Shown here piece by piece: positions 38,101 through 45,049 of a stretch of 64,000 bases of DNA. Each line of letters begins with the position of its first letter. The first letter of the stretch is position 1. The position numbers were made by a program, and so were the translations under genes. Location of the stretch: NCBI RefSeq assembly GCF_000423025.1, contig NZ_AUHE01000010.1:1-64000 (forward strand), written 5' to 3'. This stretch comes from Gordonia shandongensis DSM 45094. GTDB taxonomy: Bacteria; Actinomycetota; Actinomycetes; Mycobacteriales; Mycobacteriaceae. The notes under the pieces are model-generated. The model searched no databases. It had not been told where the DNA came from and worked only from the letters and a program-made list of their open reading frames with translations.

Positions 38101-41100
38101 CCGGCCGCGACGGCGTGTTGGCGCGGGCCGCGTACACGGTGCTCGACGAGTTGGGGCTGACCGAGTCGGTCGACGCCGCGGCGGTGCTCGACGACCCGAA
38201 CGCCGCGCTGGCGGACCTGGTCTCCGAGGAACTCGGCAGCGACTGGCAACGGACCGTGGCACCGGCATTCGACGCCGATCGGGCCGTGCTGTTCGACGAT
38301 CGGTGGGCCAGTGCCCGCGAGGATCTGGCTCGCCTGTGGCTTCGGCCGGCGAGTCAGGTGCACGATCGGCATCTCGAGATCGTCGCGTCGATGACCGGCG
38401 CCGGCGACCAGGTGGCGGAGCACGCCACGTGGTGGCAGGGCAAGGCGTTGGCCCTGGGCCACCAGGAGCACTCCGCGCTGTTCGCCGCGATCGCCGAATC
38501 GGCGCAGAAGCCCGACACCGGCGAGTTCGCCGACGACATCGCGGTCGTGACCGGTGCATCGAAGGACTCGATCGCGGCCGCCGTCGTCGCCCGGCTGCTC
38601 GCGGGTGGTGCCACCGTCGTCGCGACGACGTCCCGGCTCACCGACGACCGTGTCGCGTTCTACCGTGAGCTGTACCGCACCCATGCCCGTTTCGACGCGG
38701 CGCTGTGGGTGGTGCCGGCGAACCTCGCCTCGTATCGAGACGTCGACGCGTTGACCGACTGGCTGGGCAGTGAGCAGACCGAGAATCTGGGTGCCAGCAC
38801 CGCAGTGGTGAAACCGGTCATGGCGCCGACGGTGCTCTTCCCGTTCGCCGCCCCGCGCGTGGCCGGCGACCTCGTGGACGCCGGAGCGCGCGCGGAACTG
38901 GAGATGAAGGTCCTCCTCTGGTCGGTGGAGCGCCTGATCGCGGGGCTGGGCGGCATCGGGGCCGACCACGACATCGCCGGCCGTCTGCACGTGGTTCTTC
39001 CGGGGTCGCCGAACCGCGGCATGTTCGGCGGCGACGGCGCGTACGGCGAGGCGAAGGCGGCGCTCGACGCCCTCGTCAAACGCTGGGGTGCCGAGGAGTC
39101 GTGGAATCGACGCACGACCCTCGCCCACGCCCTCATCGGCTGGGTGCGGGGAACCGGACTCATGGGCCACAACGACGGCCTGGTCGACGCGGTGGAGGCC
39201 GCGGGGGTCACCACGTGGAGCACCGCCGAGATGGCGGACGCGCTGGTCGATCTCTGTTCGGCGTCGGCGCGGGCTCGGGCGGCCGAGGAGCCGCTGCGTG
39301 CCGATCTGACCGCGGGACTCGATCCCGAAGCGATCGATCTGCGCGCACTGGCTGCTGACGCGGCGGCGTCGGAGACCGCTGACGACACGGTCGCCGGAGA
39401 CGGGGGCACTGCAGACGGGGGCACTGCAGACGGGGGCATCGCAGACGGTGGCACTGCAGACGGTGGCACTGCAGACGGGGAGACCGACTCCGATCGGGCC
39501 GTCAGCGTCTCGGCGCTGCCGGCTCCGGCGCGTGCCGAGACGCCGCTGCGGCACGACTGGCCGCAGGTCGATGCCCGTCCGGACGAGCTCGTGGTCATCG
39601 TCGGTGCCGGCGAGGTGGGCCCGTACGGGTCGGCCCGCACCCGGTTCGAGATGGAGGTCGACGAGCGACTGTCGGCCGCGGGCGTTCTGGAACTGGCGTG
39701 GACGACGGGCCTGGTGACCTGGGAGGAGACTCCCAAGGCCGGGTGGTACGACGTGGAGACCGGCGACCCGGTCGACGAGGCCGACATCGCCGAGCGCTAC
39801 CACGACGAGGTCGTCGCTCGGTGCGGGATCCGCCGCTACGTCGACGACGGGGCGATGGAGGACAACACCTCTCCGTTGCTGGAGTCGGTCTTCCTCGACC
39901 GGGATCTGACTTTCACCGTCCCGAGCAAGGCCGTGGCGCGGGAGTTCGCGTCCGCGGACCCCGAGCGCACCCGGATCACCCCGAACGCCGACACCGGCGA
40001 CTGGACTGTCACGCGCGCCGCTGGGACCGAGATCCGCGTTCCTCGACGGATGCGCCTGTCGCGCACCGTCGGCGGACAGATCCCCACCGGATTCGATCCG
40101 GTCCGCTGGGGTGTGTCGCCCGACATGGCCGAGTCGGTGGACCGGGTCGCACTGTGGAATCTCGTCGCCACCGTCGACGCGTTCATCACCGCGGGATTCT
40201 CTCCGGCGGAACTGATGCGGTGGGTGCACCCGGGTCTCGTCGCGAACACGCAGGGCACCGGCATGGGAGGCATGACCTCCATGCGGTCGCTGTACGTCGA
40301 CACGCTCCTCGGCGAGTCGAAGGCCAACGACATCCTGCAGGAGGCGCTCCCGAACGTCGTCGCGGCCCACGTGGTGCAGTCGTACATCGGCAGCTACGGC
40401 GCGATGATCCACCCGGTGGCGGCGTGCGCCACGGCGGCCGTCTCCGTCGAGGAGGGCGCCGACAAGATCCGGTTGGGCAAGGCGCTGTTCGCGGTCGCCG
40501 GCGGATTCGACGACCTCGGCATCGAGGGGATCGTCGGCTTCGGTGACATGTCGGCGACCGCCGACTCGGCGGCCATGGCCGCCAAGGGCATCGACGAGCG
40601 CCGCTTCTCGCGCGCCAACGACCGGCGTCGCGGAGGCTTCGTCGAATCGGCGGGCGGCGGCACCGTGCTGCTGGCCCGCGGCGACGTCGCCGCACAGATG
40701 GGCCTCCCGGTCCTCGGCGTGGTGGCGTGGGCGCAGAGCTTCGGCGACGGCGTCCACACGTCGATCCCGGCGCCCGGGCTGGGCGCGCTCGGCGCGGCGC
40801 GCGGCGAGAAGCTCTCACCGCTGGCGACCTCGCTGGCCTCGCTCGGCGTGAGCGCCGATGACGTGGCTGTGGTGTCGAAGCACGACACCTCGACGCGGGC
40901 CAACGACCCCAACGAGTCCGAACTGCATGAGCGGCTCGCCGAGGCGATCGGCCGCACCACCGGTGCGCCGCTGTTCGTGGTGTCGCAGAAGACCCTCACC
41001 GGCCACGCGAAGGGCGGGGCGGCCGCCTTCCAACTCATCGGCCTGTGCCAGGTCCTCCGCGACGGTGTCATCCCGCCGAACCGGAGCCTCGACTGCGTCG

Positions 41101-41471
41101 ACGAGGCGATGCGGGAGTACCCGCATCTCGTGTGGCCGCGGACGCCGCTGCGGATGGGGGAGCGGTTCCCGCTCAAGGCGGGGCTGCTCACGTCGCTCGG
41201 CTTCGGTCACGTGTCCGGACTCATCGCGGTGGTCCACCCGGAGGCCTTCGTGGCCTCGCTGCCGAGCGACGAGCGTGACGACTACCGGGCCCGCAGTGCG
41301 GAGCGTCTCCGCGCCGGTCGACAGCGTCTGCTGGAGGCCATGCACGGCGGTGAGGCCGCCTACGCTCGTCCGGCCGGGCGCCGACTGGGCGACGGCGATG
41401 AGCACACGGCGGAGGCCGGCTTGCTGCTCGATCCGGACGTGCGCCTCGCGGCGAGCGGTGAGTACCGGTGA
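32172..41471 (+). CDS. fas: Type I fatty acid synthase
   Basis: 3,099 aa single-chain FAS-I that makes C16-C26 fatty acids and feeds mycolic acid synthesis. Domains in order: acetyltransferase (GHSQGLLAGE near 141), enoyl reductase (from about 415), dehydratase (MaoC-like GDRNPIHTD near 1225), malonyl/palmitoyl transferase (FPGQGIQYRGMG near 1332; CGHSVGEYNAL near 1433), ACP (Ser in CDGVSSRRNQ near 1812), ketoreductase (VVTGASKDS near 2123) and ketosynthase (Cys in VAACATAAVS near 2754; GHAKGGAAAFQ near 2943). GTG at 32172 has AGGAGAG upstream. A repetitive GGTAD linker at about 2409-2435 separates KR and KS. acpS overlaps by 4 bp. Confidence 0.97.
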   Translation: MTLDQYRPGAHTDRTDPGSLLDRLIAGESYAICFGGQGGAWLPTLTELVADADLGQTIAGIVATAQETLEPVTEQLAAAGADRFDPLTWVRAHADDRPVPSEGELTDAVLSLPGILLTQIAAVANLGKQGLDTAVLPPSAVIGHSQGLLAGEAVTADGQLPEVPDADLLAVAQLIGAAATVVSRRRGILAAGGAAPMTAFSGARVERIREALDDYVSGRPADTVGLPTVAIVNSRRSAVIAGSPRELAGFAAHCDLRAADEADARTRKITGGTPFAPVYEDLAVTVPFHHPDLAPAVDLVEQWAQLCGLDTEFARRIAAAVLVDPVDWVELVGDVVDSGARWLIDFGPSDLASRLSAPTLRGQGVGVVAAATRGGQRNLFVPGSAPEVSRRWSVFAPRLVRLPDGRTVVDTAFTRLTGRSPILLAGMTPTTVDPAIVAAAANAGHWAELAGGGQVTEEIFEATVERLTDLLDDGRQVQFNSLFLDPYLWKLQLGGKKLVQRARANGAPFDGVIVTAGIPELEEAVALVDEFVEAGLHHVAFKPGTVDQIRQVVRIALQVPHVPLIVQVEGGRAGGHHSWEDLDDLLLATYAELRDRPNVVLCVGGGIGTPERAADYLTGRWSTAHGYPAMPLDGVLVGTAAMATREATTAPEVKRLLVETQGCETWIGAGRSEAGMASGRSQLGADIHEIDNSASRCGRLLDEVAGDAAAVADRRDEIIAALASTAKPYFGDVATMTYRDWLTRYADLAVGVDGDHPWADITWERRFVDMLRRTEARMSDLDSGRFPSAFGDRIAEPHAAIAALARTHPAVDVDVLHPADVAFFLELCRTPGKPVNFVPVIDKDVRRWYRSDSLWQAHDARYSADEVCIIPGTVSVAGITEADEPVGALLDRFEARVGADLAETGEHVWPVRSRRSAGLADRADALAVLIEADDVHWAGRQARNPIALLGDRDRWQIFDGVYAEHAVTGAFLAQIPDDAVEGPVDGVRMDLAVPVAGSILRIPFTVDAGVVDGGSPRVSVDHAAGAMTDLLAVAAGGSLLDAASGEVTATVRWNADSIADHSGVTASGLPGSLAPTTPTSPNGFAVPDTLVAACWPSVFSVLGAARTADGMPVVEGLLDLVHLDHAVEVLGEIPVDDTDLTVTARVIDVQDTAVGRVVEVRVGIADVAELRERFAIRGRTGAAPLADPVRAGGAPRDERAGTRRHLRSVTLTAPQRMNGFAGVSGDRNPIHTDAIAARLAGLGEPIVHGMWLSAAAQQVVVAADRDEPVPAPRAILGWTARYLGMVRLGDAVDIRVDRVGLDAGRETVELTASVDGELVMAASALLDAPRTVYAFPGQGIQYRGMGLDARSRSAAAREVWDRADRHTRDALGFSILAVVRDNPTTLVARGETYHHPDGVLFLTQFTQVAMATLGVAQIAELREAGAFVEGAITCGHSVGEYNALAACAGVLPLEAVLDVVFQRGSAMHHLVPRDERGRSRYRMAAIRPSQFGLADADVEAFVASVGADADEYLEVVNLNLLGSQYAIAGTVEGLAALETEIERRVAEFGGKRAFILVPGIDVPFHSSVLRSGVPEFRDRLDELLPADIDPEILVDRYVPNLVPRMFSLDRAFVAEIADLVPSEPLDAVLADWESWTARPSALTRVILIELLAWQFASPVRWIETQDLLFTPTERGGAGVERFVEVGVKNAPTLSGLARNTLKLPEYAEAVAQVCNVEADAAVLLAQDTAPEPEDEAVEGEPTADASTTAADAPAAAPAPAAAPAAAAGPRPDDIAFGPADAVRAVIALWTKMTPEQIGPADTIESLCDGVSSRRNQLLLDVGTELGLGAIDGAAEADMAELAATVGTLARGYRPLGAVLSDAVGDQIRKIAGPVGKRASTVTERVTGAWDLGDGWATHTLVALALGSRDGVSVRGGDLGDLLEGAIASAADLDAAIDRAVRSVGRARGISVELPAAATSAGATVDAAALGEFADRITGRDGVLARAAYTVLDELGLTESVDAAAVLDDPNAALADLVSEELGSDWQRTVAPAFDADRAVLFDDRWASAREDLARLWLRPASQVHDRHLEIVASMTGAGDQVAEHATWWQGKALALGHQEHSALFAAIAESAQKPDTGEFADDIAVVTGASKDSIAAAVVARLLAGGATVVATTSRLTDDRVAFYRELYRTHARFDAALWVVPANLASYRDVDALTDWLGSEQTENLGASTAVVKPVMAPTVLFPFAAPRVAGDLVDAGARAELEMKVLLWSVERLIAGLGGIGADHDIAGRLHVVLPGSPNRGMFGGDGAYGEAKAALDALVKRWGAEESWNRRTTLAHALIGWVRGTGLMGHNDGLVDAVEAAGVTTWSTAEMADALVDLCSASARARAAEEPLRADLTAGLDPEAIDLRALAADAAASETADDTVAGDGGTADGGTADGGIADGGTADGGTADGETDSDRAVSVSALPAPARAETPLRHDWPQVDARPDELVVIVGAGEVGPYGSARTRFEMEVDERLSAAGVLELAWTTGLVTWEETPKAGWYDVETGDPVDEADIAERYHDEVVARCGIRRYVDDGAMEDNTSPLLESVFLDRDLTFTVPSKAVAREFASADPERTRITPNADTGDWTVTRAAGTEIRVPRRMRLSRTVGGQIPTGFDPVRWGVSPDMAESVDRVALWNLVATVDAFITAGFSPAELMRWVHPGLVANTQGTGMGGMTSMRSLYVDTLLGESKANDILQEALPNVVAAHVVQSYIGSYGAMIHPVAACATAAVSVEEGADKIRLGKALFAVAGGFDDLGIEGIVGFGDMSATADSAAMAAKGIDERRFSRANDRRRGGFVESAGGGTVLLARGDVAAQMGLPVLGVVAWAQSFGDGVHTSIPAPGLGALGAARGEKLSPLATSLASLGVSADDVAVVSKHDTSTRANDPNESELHERLAEAIGRTTGAPLFVVSQKTLTGHAKGGAAAFQLIGLCQVLRDGVIPPNRSLDCVDEAMREYPHLVWPRTPLRMGERFPLKAGLLTSLGFGHVSGLIAVVHPEAFVASLPSDERDDYRARSAERLRAGRQRLLEAMHGGEAAYARPAGRRLGDGDEHTAEAGLLLDPDVRLAASGEYR
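39399..39473 (+). repeat. Five 15-bp tandem repeats in the fas KR-KS linker
   Basis: Five units of GACGGGGGCACTGCA (one GGGCATC and two GGTGG variants) encode DGGTA pentapeptides in the low-complexity linker between the ketoreductase and ketosynthase domains. The unit is in frame, so copy number can vary without harm. Confidence 0.9.
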
Positions 41472-41857
41472 GCATCGTCGGCATCGGGATCGACCTGGTG
41501 ACAATCTCGGAGTTCGCCGACCAACTCGGCAGGCCGGGGACCACGCTGCCCGCCCGCTTCACGGTGGGCGAGCGGCGTGACTCGGCGGAGCGGACCGGCG
41601 ACGACGCCCGGCACCTCGCCGCACGGTGGGCGGCCAGGGAGGCCGTGATCAAGGCGTGGTCTTCGAGCCGCTTCGGTTTGCCGCCGCTGCTGCCGGAGTC
41701 GGCGGTGAACGATGTGGAGGTGCTCTCCGATGCGCACGGGCGGCCGCGGATCCGGCTGCACGGCGAGATCGCCGACGCGCTCGCCGGGTGCCGCATCCAC
41801 GTGTCGTTGACGCATGACGGCGACACTGCGGGCGCGGTCGCCGTGATCGAGGACTAG
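41468..41857 (+). CDS. acpS: Holo-[acyl-carrier-protein] synthase
   Basis: 129 aa. Attaches 4'-phosphopantetheine to the ACP serine. Magnesium-binding D9 in GIGIDLV, and E58 and K62 in ARWAAREAVIKAW, are the family's catalytic residues; the end VSLTHDGDTAGAVAVIE is also typical. GTG at 41468 overlaps the fas stop by 4 bp, so synthase and activator are co-translated, as in the mycobacterial fas-acpS pair. Confidence 0.95.
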   Translation: MSIVGIGIDLVTISEFADQLGRPGTTLPARFTVGERRDSAERTGDDARHLAARWAAREAVIKAWSSSRFGLPPLLPESAVNDVEVLSDAHGRPRIRLHGEIADALAGCRIHVSLTHDGDTAGAVAVIED

Positions 41858-41865
41858 CGTCCTCG
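41848..41865. terminator. Candidate hairpin at the acpS/tetR convergence
   Basis: CGAGGAC (41848-41854) pairs with GTCCTCG (41859-41865) over a TAGC loop that includes the acpS stop. It lies between the convergent acpS and TetR genes. The stem is short and has no T-run. Confidence 0.35.
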
Positions 41866-41881
41866 CCGCGGGCGGAGTCGG

Positions 41882-42517
41882 TCAGCTCTGGCCGGCGACC
41901 TCTTCGAGCATCAGGTAGCCGGCGAACATCCGTTTGAGCTCGTGGACGATCTGATCGTGGTCGTGGCCGTCGCGCACCGAGAAGCTGAGCACCGAGTAGG
42001 CGGTGTGGACGAGGACTTCGGCCATCATCGCGCGGCGCTCACGCTGCTCGGGTGTCAGCGGTGCGAGGATCCGGGCGACCTGCTCGGCGAGGATGCGTTC
42101 GTTGATCGCGGCGGTGGCCCGGGTGGCGGGCGTCGACTGCACGGCCAGCCACACCGCCCGCCGCGAGGGGTCGGTGCGCCACAGCTCTGCGAGGTGGTCG
42201 AGGAACCGTTCGAGCAGCTCGGGCCATTTCAATGAGGGCACCACTGACGCGAAGGCGTTCAACTCGTCGCGGACGGCGCTGATGTCGCGCCGGTCGAGTT
42301 CGCACACGACCACGTACTTGTTCGCGAAGTACTGGTAGATCGTGCCGATGGGCAGATCGGCGCGCGCCGCGATCTGCTCGCACGTCAACGATTCGAAACC
42401 CACGTCGATCAGCACGTCGCGGGCTGCGGTGAGGATGGCGTCGAACGTGCGTCGGCTGCGTTCCTGTGTCGGCCGCTTGCGGGGGACGAGCGGCTCGGAG
42501 GATCCGTGTTCGGACAT
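41882..42517 (-). CDS. TetR/AcrR family transcriptional regulator
   Basis: 211 aa. HTH: RPTQERSRRTFDAILTAARD then SLTCEQIAARADLPIGTIYQYF (about 43-64). The C-terminal domain contains LDHLAELWRTDPSRRAVWLAVQ. Located 17 bp downstream of bcp on the same strand, and convergent with fas-acpS. I see no evidence that it is FasR, which lies elsewhere in M. tuberculosis. Target unknown. Confidence 0.85.
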   Translation of the reverse strand: MSEHGSSEPLVPRKRPTQERSRRTFDAILTAARDVLIDVGFESLTCEQIAARADLPIGTIYQYFANKYVVVCELDRRDISAVRDELNAFASVVPSLKWPELLERFLDHLAELWRTDPSRRAVWLAVQSTPATRATAAINERILAEQVARILAPLTPEQRERRAMMAEVLVHTAYSVLSFSVRDGHDHDQIVHELKRMFAGYLMLEEVAGQS

Positions 42518-42534
42518 CGGGGGACGATCTGCGG

Positions 42535-43008
42535 TCAGATCGACAGGTCCCGGCGAAGCTTGGCGACGTGACCGGTGGCCCGGACGTTGTACTGCGCGGC
42601 GCCGATGGTGCCGTCGGCCTCGACGAGGAACGTCGACCGGATCACCCCGGTGACGACCTTCCCGTACAGCTTCTTCTCACCGAACGCGCCCCACGCGGTG
42701 AGCACCTCCTTGTCGGGGTCCGACAGCAGCGGGAACGTCAGCTCGTCGCGCTCGACGAACTTCGCCAGTTTCTCGGGCTTGTCCGGCGAGATGCCGATGA
42801 CGTCGATGCCCTGGCCGTTCAGTTCGGCGAGGTTGTCGCGGAAGTCGCATGCCTGCTTGGTGCAGCCCGGCGTCATCGCCGCGGGGTAGAAGTACACGAT
42901 GACCTGGCGTCCCGCGTAGTCCCGGAGCGCGACCGGTGCACCGGTCGCGTCGGGGAGGGTGAAGTCAGGGGCTTTGTCACCGACCGTGAGTCGTCCTTGC
43001 GCAGACAT
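42535..43008 (-). CDS. bcp: Thioredoxin-dependent thiol peroxidase (Bcp/PrxQ)
   Basis: 157 aa. Reduces peroxides using thioredoxin. Peroxidatic C49 and resolving C54 lie in TPGCTKQACDFRD, five apart, the alpha-helix PrxQ type. KAPDFTLPD and STFLVEADGTI are also typical. ATG at 43008 is 6 bp after TAGCCT (leaderless). Probably co-transcribed with the TetR gene. Confidence 0.93.
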   Translation of the reverse strand: MSAQGRLTVGDKAPDFTLPDATGAPVALRDYAGRQVIVYFYPAAMTPGCTKQACDFRDNLAELNGQGIDVIGISPDKPEKLAKFVERDELTFPLLSDPDKEVLTAWGAFGEKKLYGKVVTGVIRSTFLVEADGTIGAAQYNVRATGHVAKLRRDLSI

Positions 43009-43014
43009 ACCGCC

Positions 43015-43020
43015 AGGCTA
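43015..43020 (-). promoter_or_regulatory. -10 element for bcp
   Basis: TAGCCT on the minus strand ends 6 bp before the ATG at 43008, consistent with a leaderless transcript. Confidence 0.5.
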
Positions 43021-43104
43021 TCGGATTCATCTCGGGGCTCGACTCTGTAGGCTCGAACCGTTGTAATGCGTGAGATCTGAATCGCCTCAGAACGGAGAAG
43101 CACA

Positions 43105-43326
43105 GTGGCCGACGACACCGACCGCATCGAGCAGGAGATCGCCAAGGCTCGCGAGGAGCTGGCGGGAACTCTCGACCAGCTCGCCGAGCGCGCCAATCCG
43201 CAGCGCCTCGCGGGGGACGCCAAGGTCCACGCCCTCGCACTGGTGAACCGACCGGCCGTCAAATACTCCCTCATGGGCGTCGGTGGGGTGCTCGCGATCC
43301 TGGTGGTCCGCAAGATCGTCAGCTGA
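43105..43326 (+). CDS. DUF3618 small membrane protein
   Basis: 73 aa. IEQEIAKAREELAGTLDQLA (helical, amphipathic) plus a C-terminal hydrophobic segment KYSLMGVGGVLAILVV (about 53-68) is the DUF3618 pattern. Such proteins sit beside bcp-fas in mycobacteria; the function is unknown. GTG at 43105 with GGAGAAG upstream. Divergent from bcp. Confidence 0.8.
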   Translation: MADDTDRIEQEIAKAREELAGTLDQLAERANPQRLAGDAKVHALALVNRPAVKYSLMGVGGVLAILVVRKIVS

Positions 43327-43400
43327 CCGACGTTCTTTGCTGCGCTGCGGTGCGAAAACGGGACTGACCTGCCGATTTTTCATCGGGCCGGGCATGGTGT

Positions 43401-43406
43401 TACTGT
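43401..43406 (+). promoter_or_regulatory. Candidate -10 element for tRNA-Lys
   Basis: TACTGT lies 54 bp before the tRNA 5' end, in the gap after the DUF3618 gene. Weak evidence only. Confidence 0.35.
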
Positions 43407-43459
43407 TTCTCCCGCAAGGTCGCAGCGGTTCGAGCCGCCGCGGCGATGCAGCAAGTCCA

Positions 43460-43532
43460 GCGCCATTAGCTCAAGTGGTAGAGCAACTGACTCTTAATCA
43501 GTGGGTTCGGGGTTCGAGTCCCTGATGGCGCA
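43460..43532 (+). tRNA. tRNA-Lys (anticodon CUU)
   Basis: 73 nt. Acceptor GCGCCAT (43460-43466) pairs with ATGGCGC (43525-43531), discriminator A at 43532. Anticodon loop CTCTTAA gives CTT. T-loop GGTTCGAGTCC is present. CCA is not encoded. A terminator follows, and then an accessory region, so this tRNA is a plausible former integration site. Confidence 0.95.
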
Positions 43533-43547
43533 CCGAAACACCAGGTC

Positions 43548-43581
43548 AAGTCCTCTCCGGAGAAGTCCGGAGGGGACTTTT
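43548..43581 (+). terminator. Rho-independent terminator after tRNA-Lys
   Basis: A 14-nt arm at 43548-43561 (AAGTCCTCTCCGGA) pairs with 43566-43579 (TCCGGAGGGGACTT) with one G-T-type mismatch and a GAAG loop; it is followed by TTTT. A classic intrinsic terminator. Confidence 0.85.
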
Positions 43582-43661
43582 CTCGTTCCGCGGGCCACCG
43601 GTGCGTGACGGAGACGGCGGCCCGAGGTCATCGGTGGGGAGGTCGCGCGCCGTCTGCCGTT

Positions 43662-43775
43662 TCACAGCGGGGCCACGAAGTCCGGCATAGGGAGCCCCCG
43701 CATCGAGCCCTGGGACTTCGTGTGCGGCACGAACATGCCGTGCCGGTCTGGGACCTTGCCGGTGATACGGATCAT
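43662..43775 (-). CDS. 37-aa hypothetical ORF, phage-like relic
   Basis: Encodes MIRITGKVPDRHG... ending MPDFVAPL. The ATG at 43775 overlaps the stop of an upstream fragment as ATGA, a common phage-gene arrangement, and the codons look protein-like. No family is recognised. It may be the truncated remains of a longer gene. Confidence 0.4.
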   Translation of the reverse strand: MIRITGKVPDRHGMFVPHTKSQGSMRGLPMPDFVAPL

Positions 43776-43956
43776 CGTCGGAGAATCGCCGCCAGCCCAT
43801 CGAATTGCGTCTTCTGGAAGGCGATGACCTCGCTGGCGCGGCCACCTGACCCGCTGGTCGCCGGCTGATGATGACACGACCGTCGTCGACGATGACTCGT
43901 TCACGGTCGCCGAGACCGGCGAGTACGTGATCGCCGCAGGCGTGCGACTCCCGCCC
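43772..43956 (-). pseudogene. Frameshifted gene fragment upstream of the 37-aa ORF
   Basis: Minus-strand reading from 43956 gives ...LGDRERVIVDDGRVIISRRP, which then loses sense. After a shift near 43830 the next frame reads ASEVIAFQKTQFDGLAAILR and stops at 43772, overlapping the 37-aa ORF. No start codon or RBS is visible. Both halves look protein-like, so a decayed gene is the simplest reading. The opposite strand also holds a protein-like 3' fragment ending at 43965, so strand assignment is uncertain. Confidence 0.35.
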
Positions 43957-43989
43957 TCAGGATGAGGCCGGGGCGTCTACCGACTCAAT

Positions 43990-44574
43990 TCATCCTCCGC
44001 CTACCGGGGAATAGGGGGTCTGGCGAATCTGCTCGACTACATCGGCGATGGAACTCGACTCGGGGTCTCGTCTAATCTGTGCCAGCTGTTCTGAGGAGAT
44101 TGCTGTACCGGCCCATTGGACGTACCAAGTGTCAGCACCATCTACAACTCTCGCGAGAAACATCAGATATGTGGCACCTATGGTGAACAGTTCCTCATCC
44201 AGGGGAGTGCAGCCCTCCATCCCGTCCTGAAGTACGTCGAATCTTCCCGAGAGATTGCCTCGAAGGTTGACCTCGACATCGGCCGCGTACGTTGTCCTCG
44301 GGTAAGGGCGTTTTTTCGTGTCGACCTCCTTTGTGATTTGGCCAATGAGGATTTCTTGCGATGAAGCGGTGCGTGCCCGTAGATCGGTATCAAAGTCGAC
44401 AGCCGGAACTTCGTCTATATAGGCGTTGCATATATCGACCCCACCTGAGATGTATTTTTTCGCAATAATTACGGCAGATGTCGATGCCGCAATCAAGATC
44501 ACTGCAGCGATTCTCGACGCCACGATGATGGCGCGTCTCCTGTCCGTCTTCTTTTTCAATGCGCCGACTTTCAT
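43990..44574 (-). CDS. Membrane-anchored hypothetical protein, paralogue 1 (possible NTR/TIMP-like domain)
   Basis: 194 aa. Basic N-terminus (MKVGALKKKTDRRRA), one TM segment (about 15-40), then an extracellular domain with two Cys (about 48 and 120) and the pattern EILIGQITKE ... YAADVEVNLRGNLSGRFDV ... EGCTPLDEELF ... GATYLMFLARV. That order (bridging strands, Cys, then G-x-YLxF) recalls NTR/TIMP-like OB folds, but this is inference. ATG with GAAGGAG upstream. Codons are AT-richer than neighbours. About 75-80% identical to the protein at 45224. Confidence 0.65.
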   Translation of the reverse strand: MKVGALKKKTDRRRAIIVASRIAAVILIAASTSAVIIAKKYISGGVDICNAYIDEVPAVDFDTDLRARTASSQEILIGQITKEVDTKKRPYPRTTYAADVEVNLRGNLSGRFDVLQDGMEGCTPLDEELFTIGATYLMFLARVVDGADTWYVQWAGTAISSEQLAQIRRDPESSSIADVVEQIRQTPYSPVGGG

Positions 44575-44708
44575 CTAGTGTCTCCTTCTCACTGTGGTGG
44601 TGTCGAGGCCTGTCGGTTTGCTGGGGACATATGCTGGATCGAGTGTTGCGTCCATGAGTGCCCCGTCGCAGGTGCGTCGCGGTGTCCACTGTGGTCGAAC
44701 GACCTTCG

Positions 44709-44861
44709 CTATCCCGGAAGACGTAGGCTTAACACCAGGAATCGGTCCATGTCTGCCCGACTGCCGGACGTTCCTTCATCGTTGAGCCAGATCAACTGGA
44801 CAGCAACGAAGTTTCTGCCGACTGGCAGCAGGACTTTTAAGTCGACTCGAATGCTCCTCAC
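44709..44861 (-). CDS. 50-aa hypothetical ORF
   Basis: GTG at 44861 overlaps the preceding fragment's TGA as GTGA. The product starts VRSIRVDLKVLLPVGRNFVA, continues QLIWLNDEGTSGSRADMDRF and ends LSLRLPG. It looks like a real small beta-rich protein or the N-terminal half of a former longer one. No family recognised. Confidence 0.4.
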   Translation of the reverse strand: MRSIRVDLKVLLPVGRNFVAVQLIWLNDEGTSGSRADMDRFLVLSLRLPG

Positions 44862-45049
44862 GTGATTGCATCGGGTTCTACCGGATTCTCATTCCAGGCG
44901 ATCAGCATTGGATTCAGTGGGGCCGAGGCCTGAGTCAGTGAAACACCAGCGGGGGTGTTCGGGAGAGGAACGAGGACGCTGTTACCAAAGGTTCCACCAG
45001 TTACAGTTCGATCGGTAGAAGGCGCCGAACCCTCCAGGTTTGAGGTGTG
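44858..45049 (-). pseudogene. Truncated gene fragment (C-terminal part only)
   Basis: Open minus-strand frame from an upstream TAA (45050-45052) to the TGA at 44858. It reads NLEGSAPSTDRTVTGGTFGN then VLVPLPNTPAGVSLTQASAP and ends NENPVEPDAIT. No ATG, GTG or TTG start exists near its 5' end, so it appears to be the tail of a decayed gene. It is coupled to the 50-aa ORF by a 4-bp overlap. Confidence 0.4.

Noticed and set aside
33903..40757. A 2,284-codon open frame on the minus strand opposite fas
   Set aside because: It is a mirror of the high-GC fas codons. The translation is Arg/His/Gly-rich without domains, while the plus strand encodes a complete FAS-I.
41882..42517. The TetR gene next to acpS as FasR
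   Set aside because: FasR is encoded away from fas in M. tuberculosis, and nothing in the sequence ties this regulator to the fas promoter palindromes.
43866..43965. Plus-strand protein-like tail ending GVRLPPSG
   Set aside because: It has no start codon, and the minus-strand fragment reads at least as well; noted as an uncertainty in the pseudogene entry.
44578..44865. 95-aa plus-strand frame inside the island
   Set aside because: It opposes the better-supported minus-strand 50-aa ORF and its coupled fragment, and has no ribosome site.
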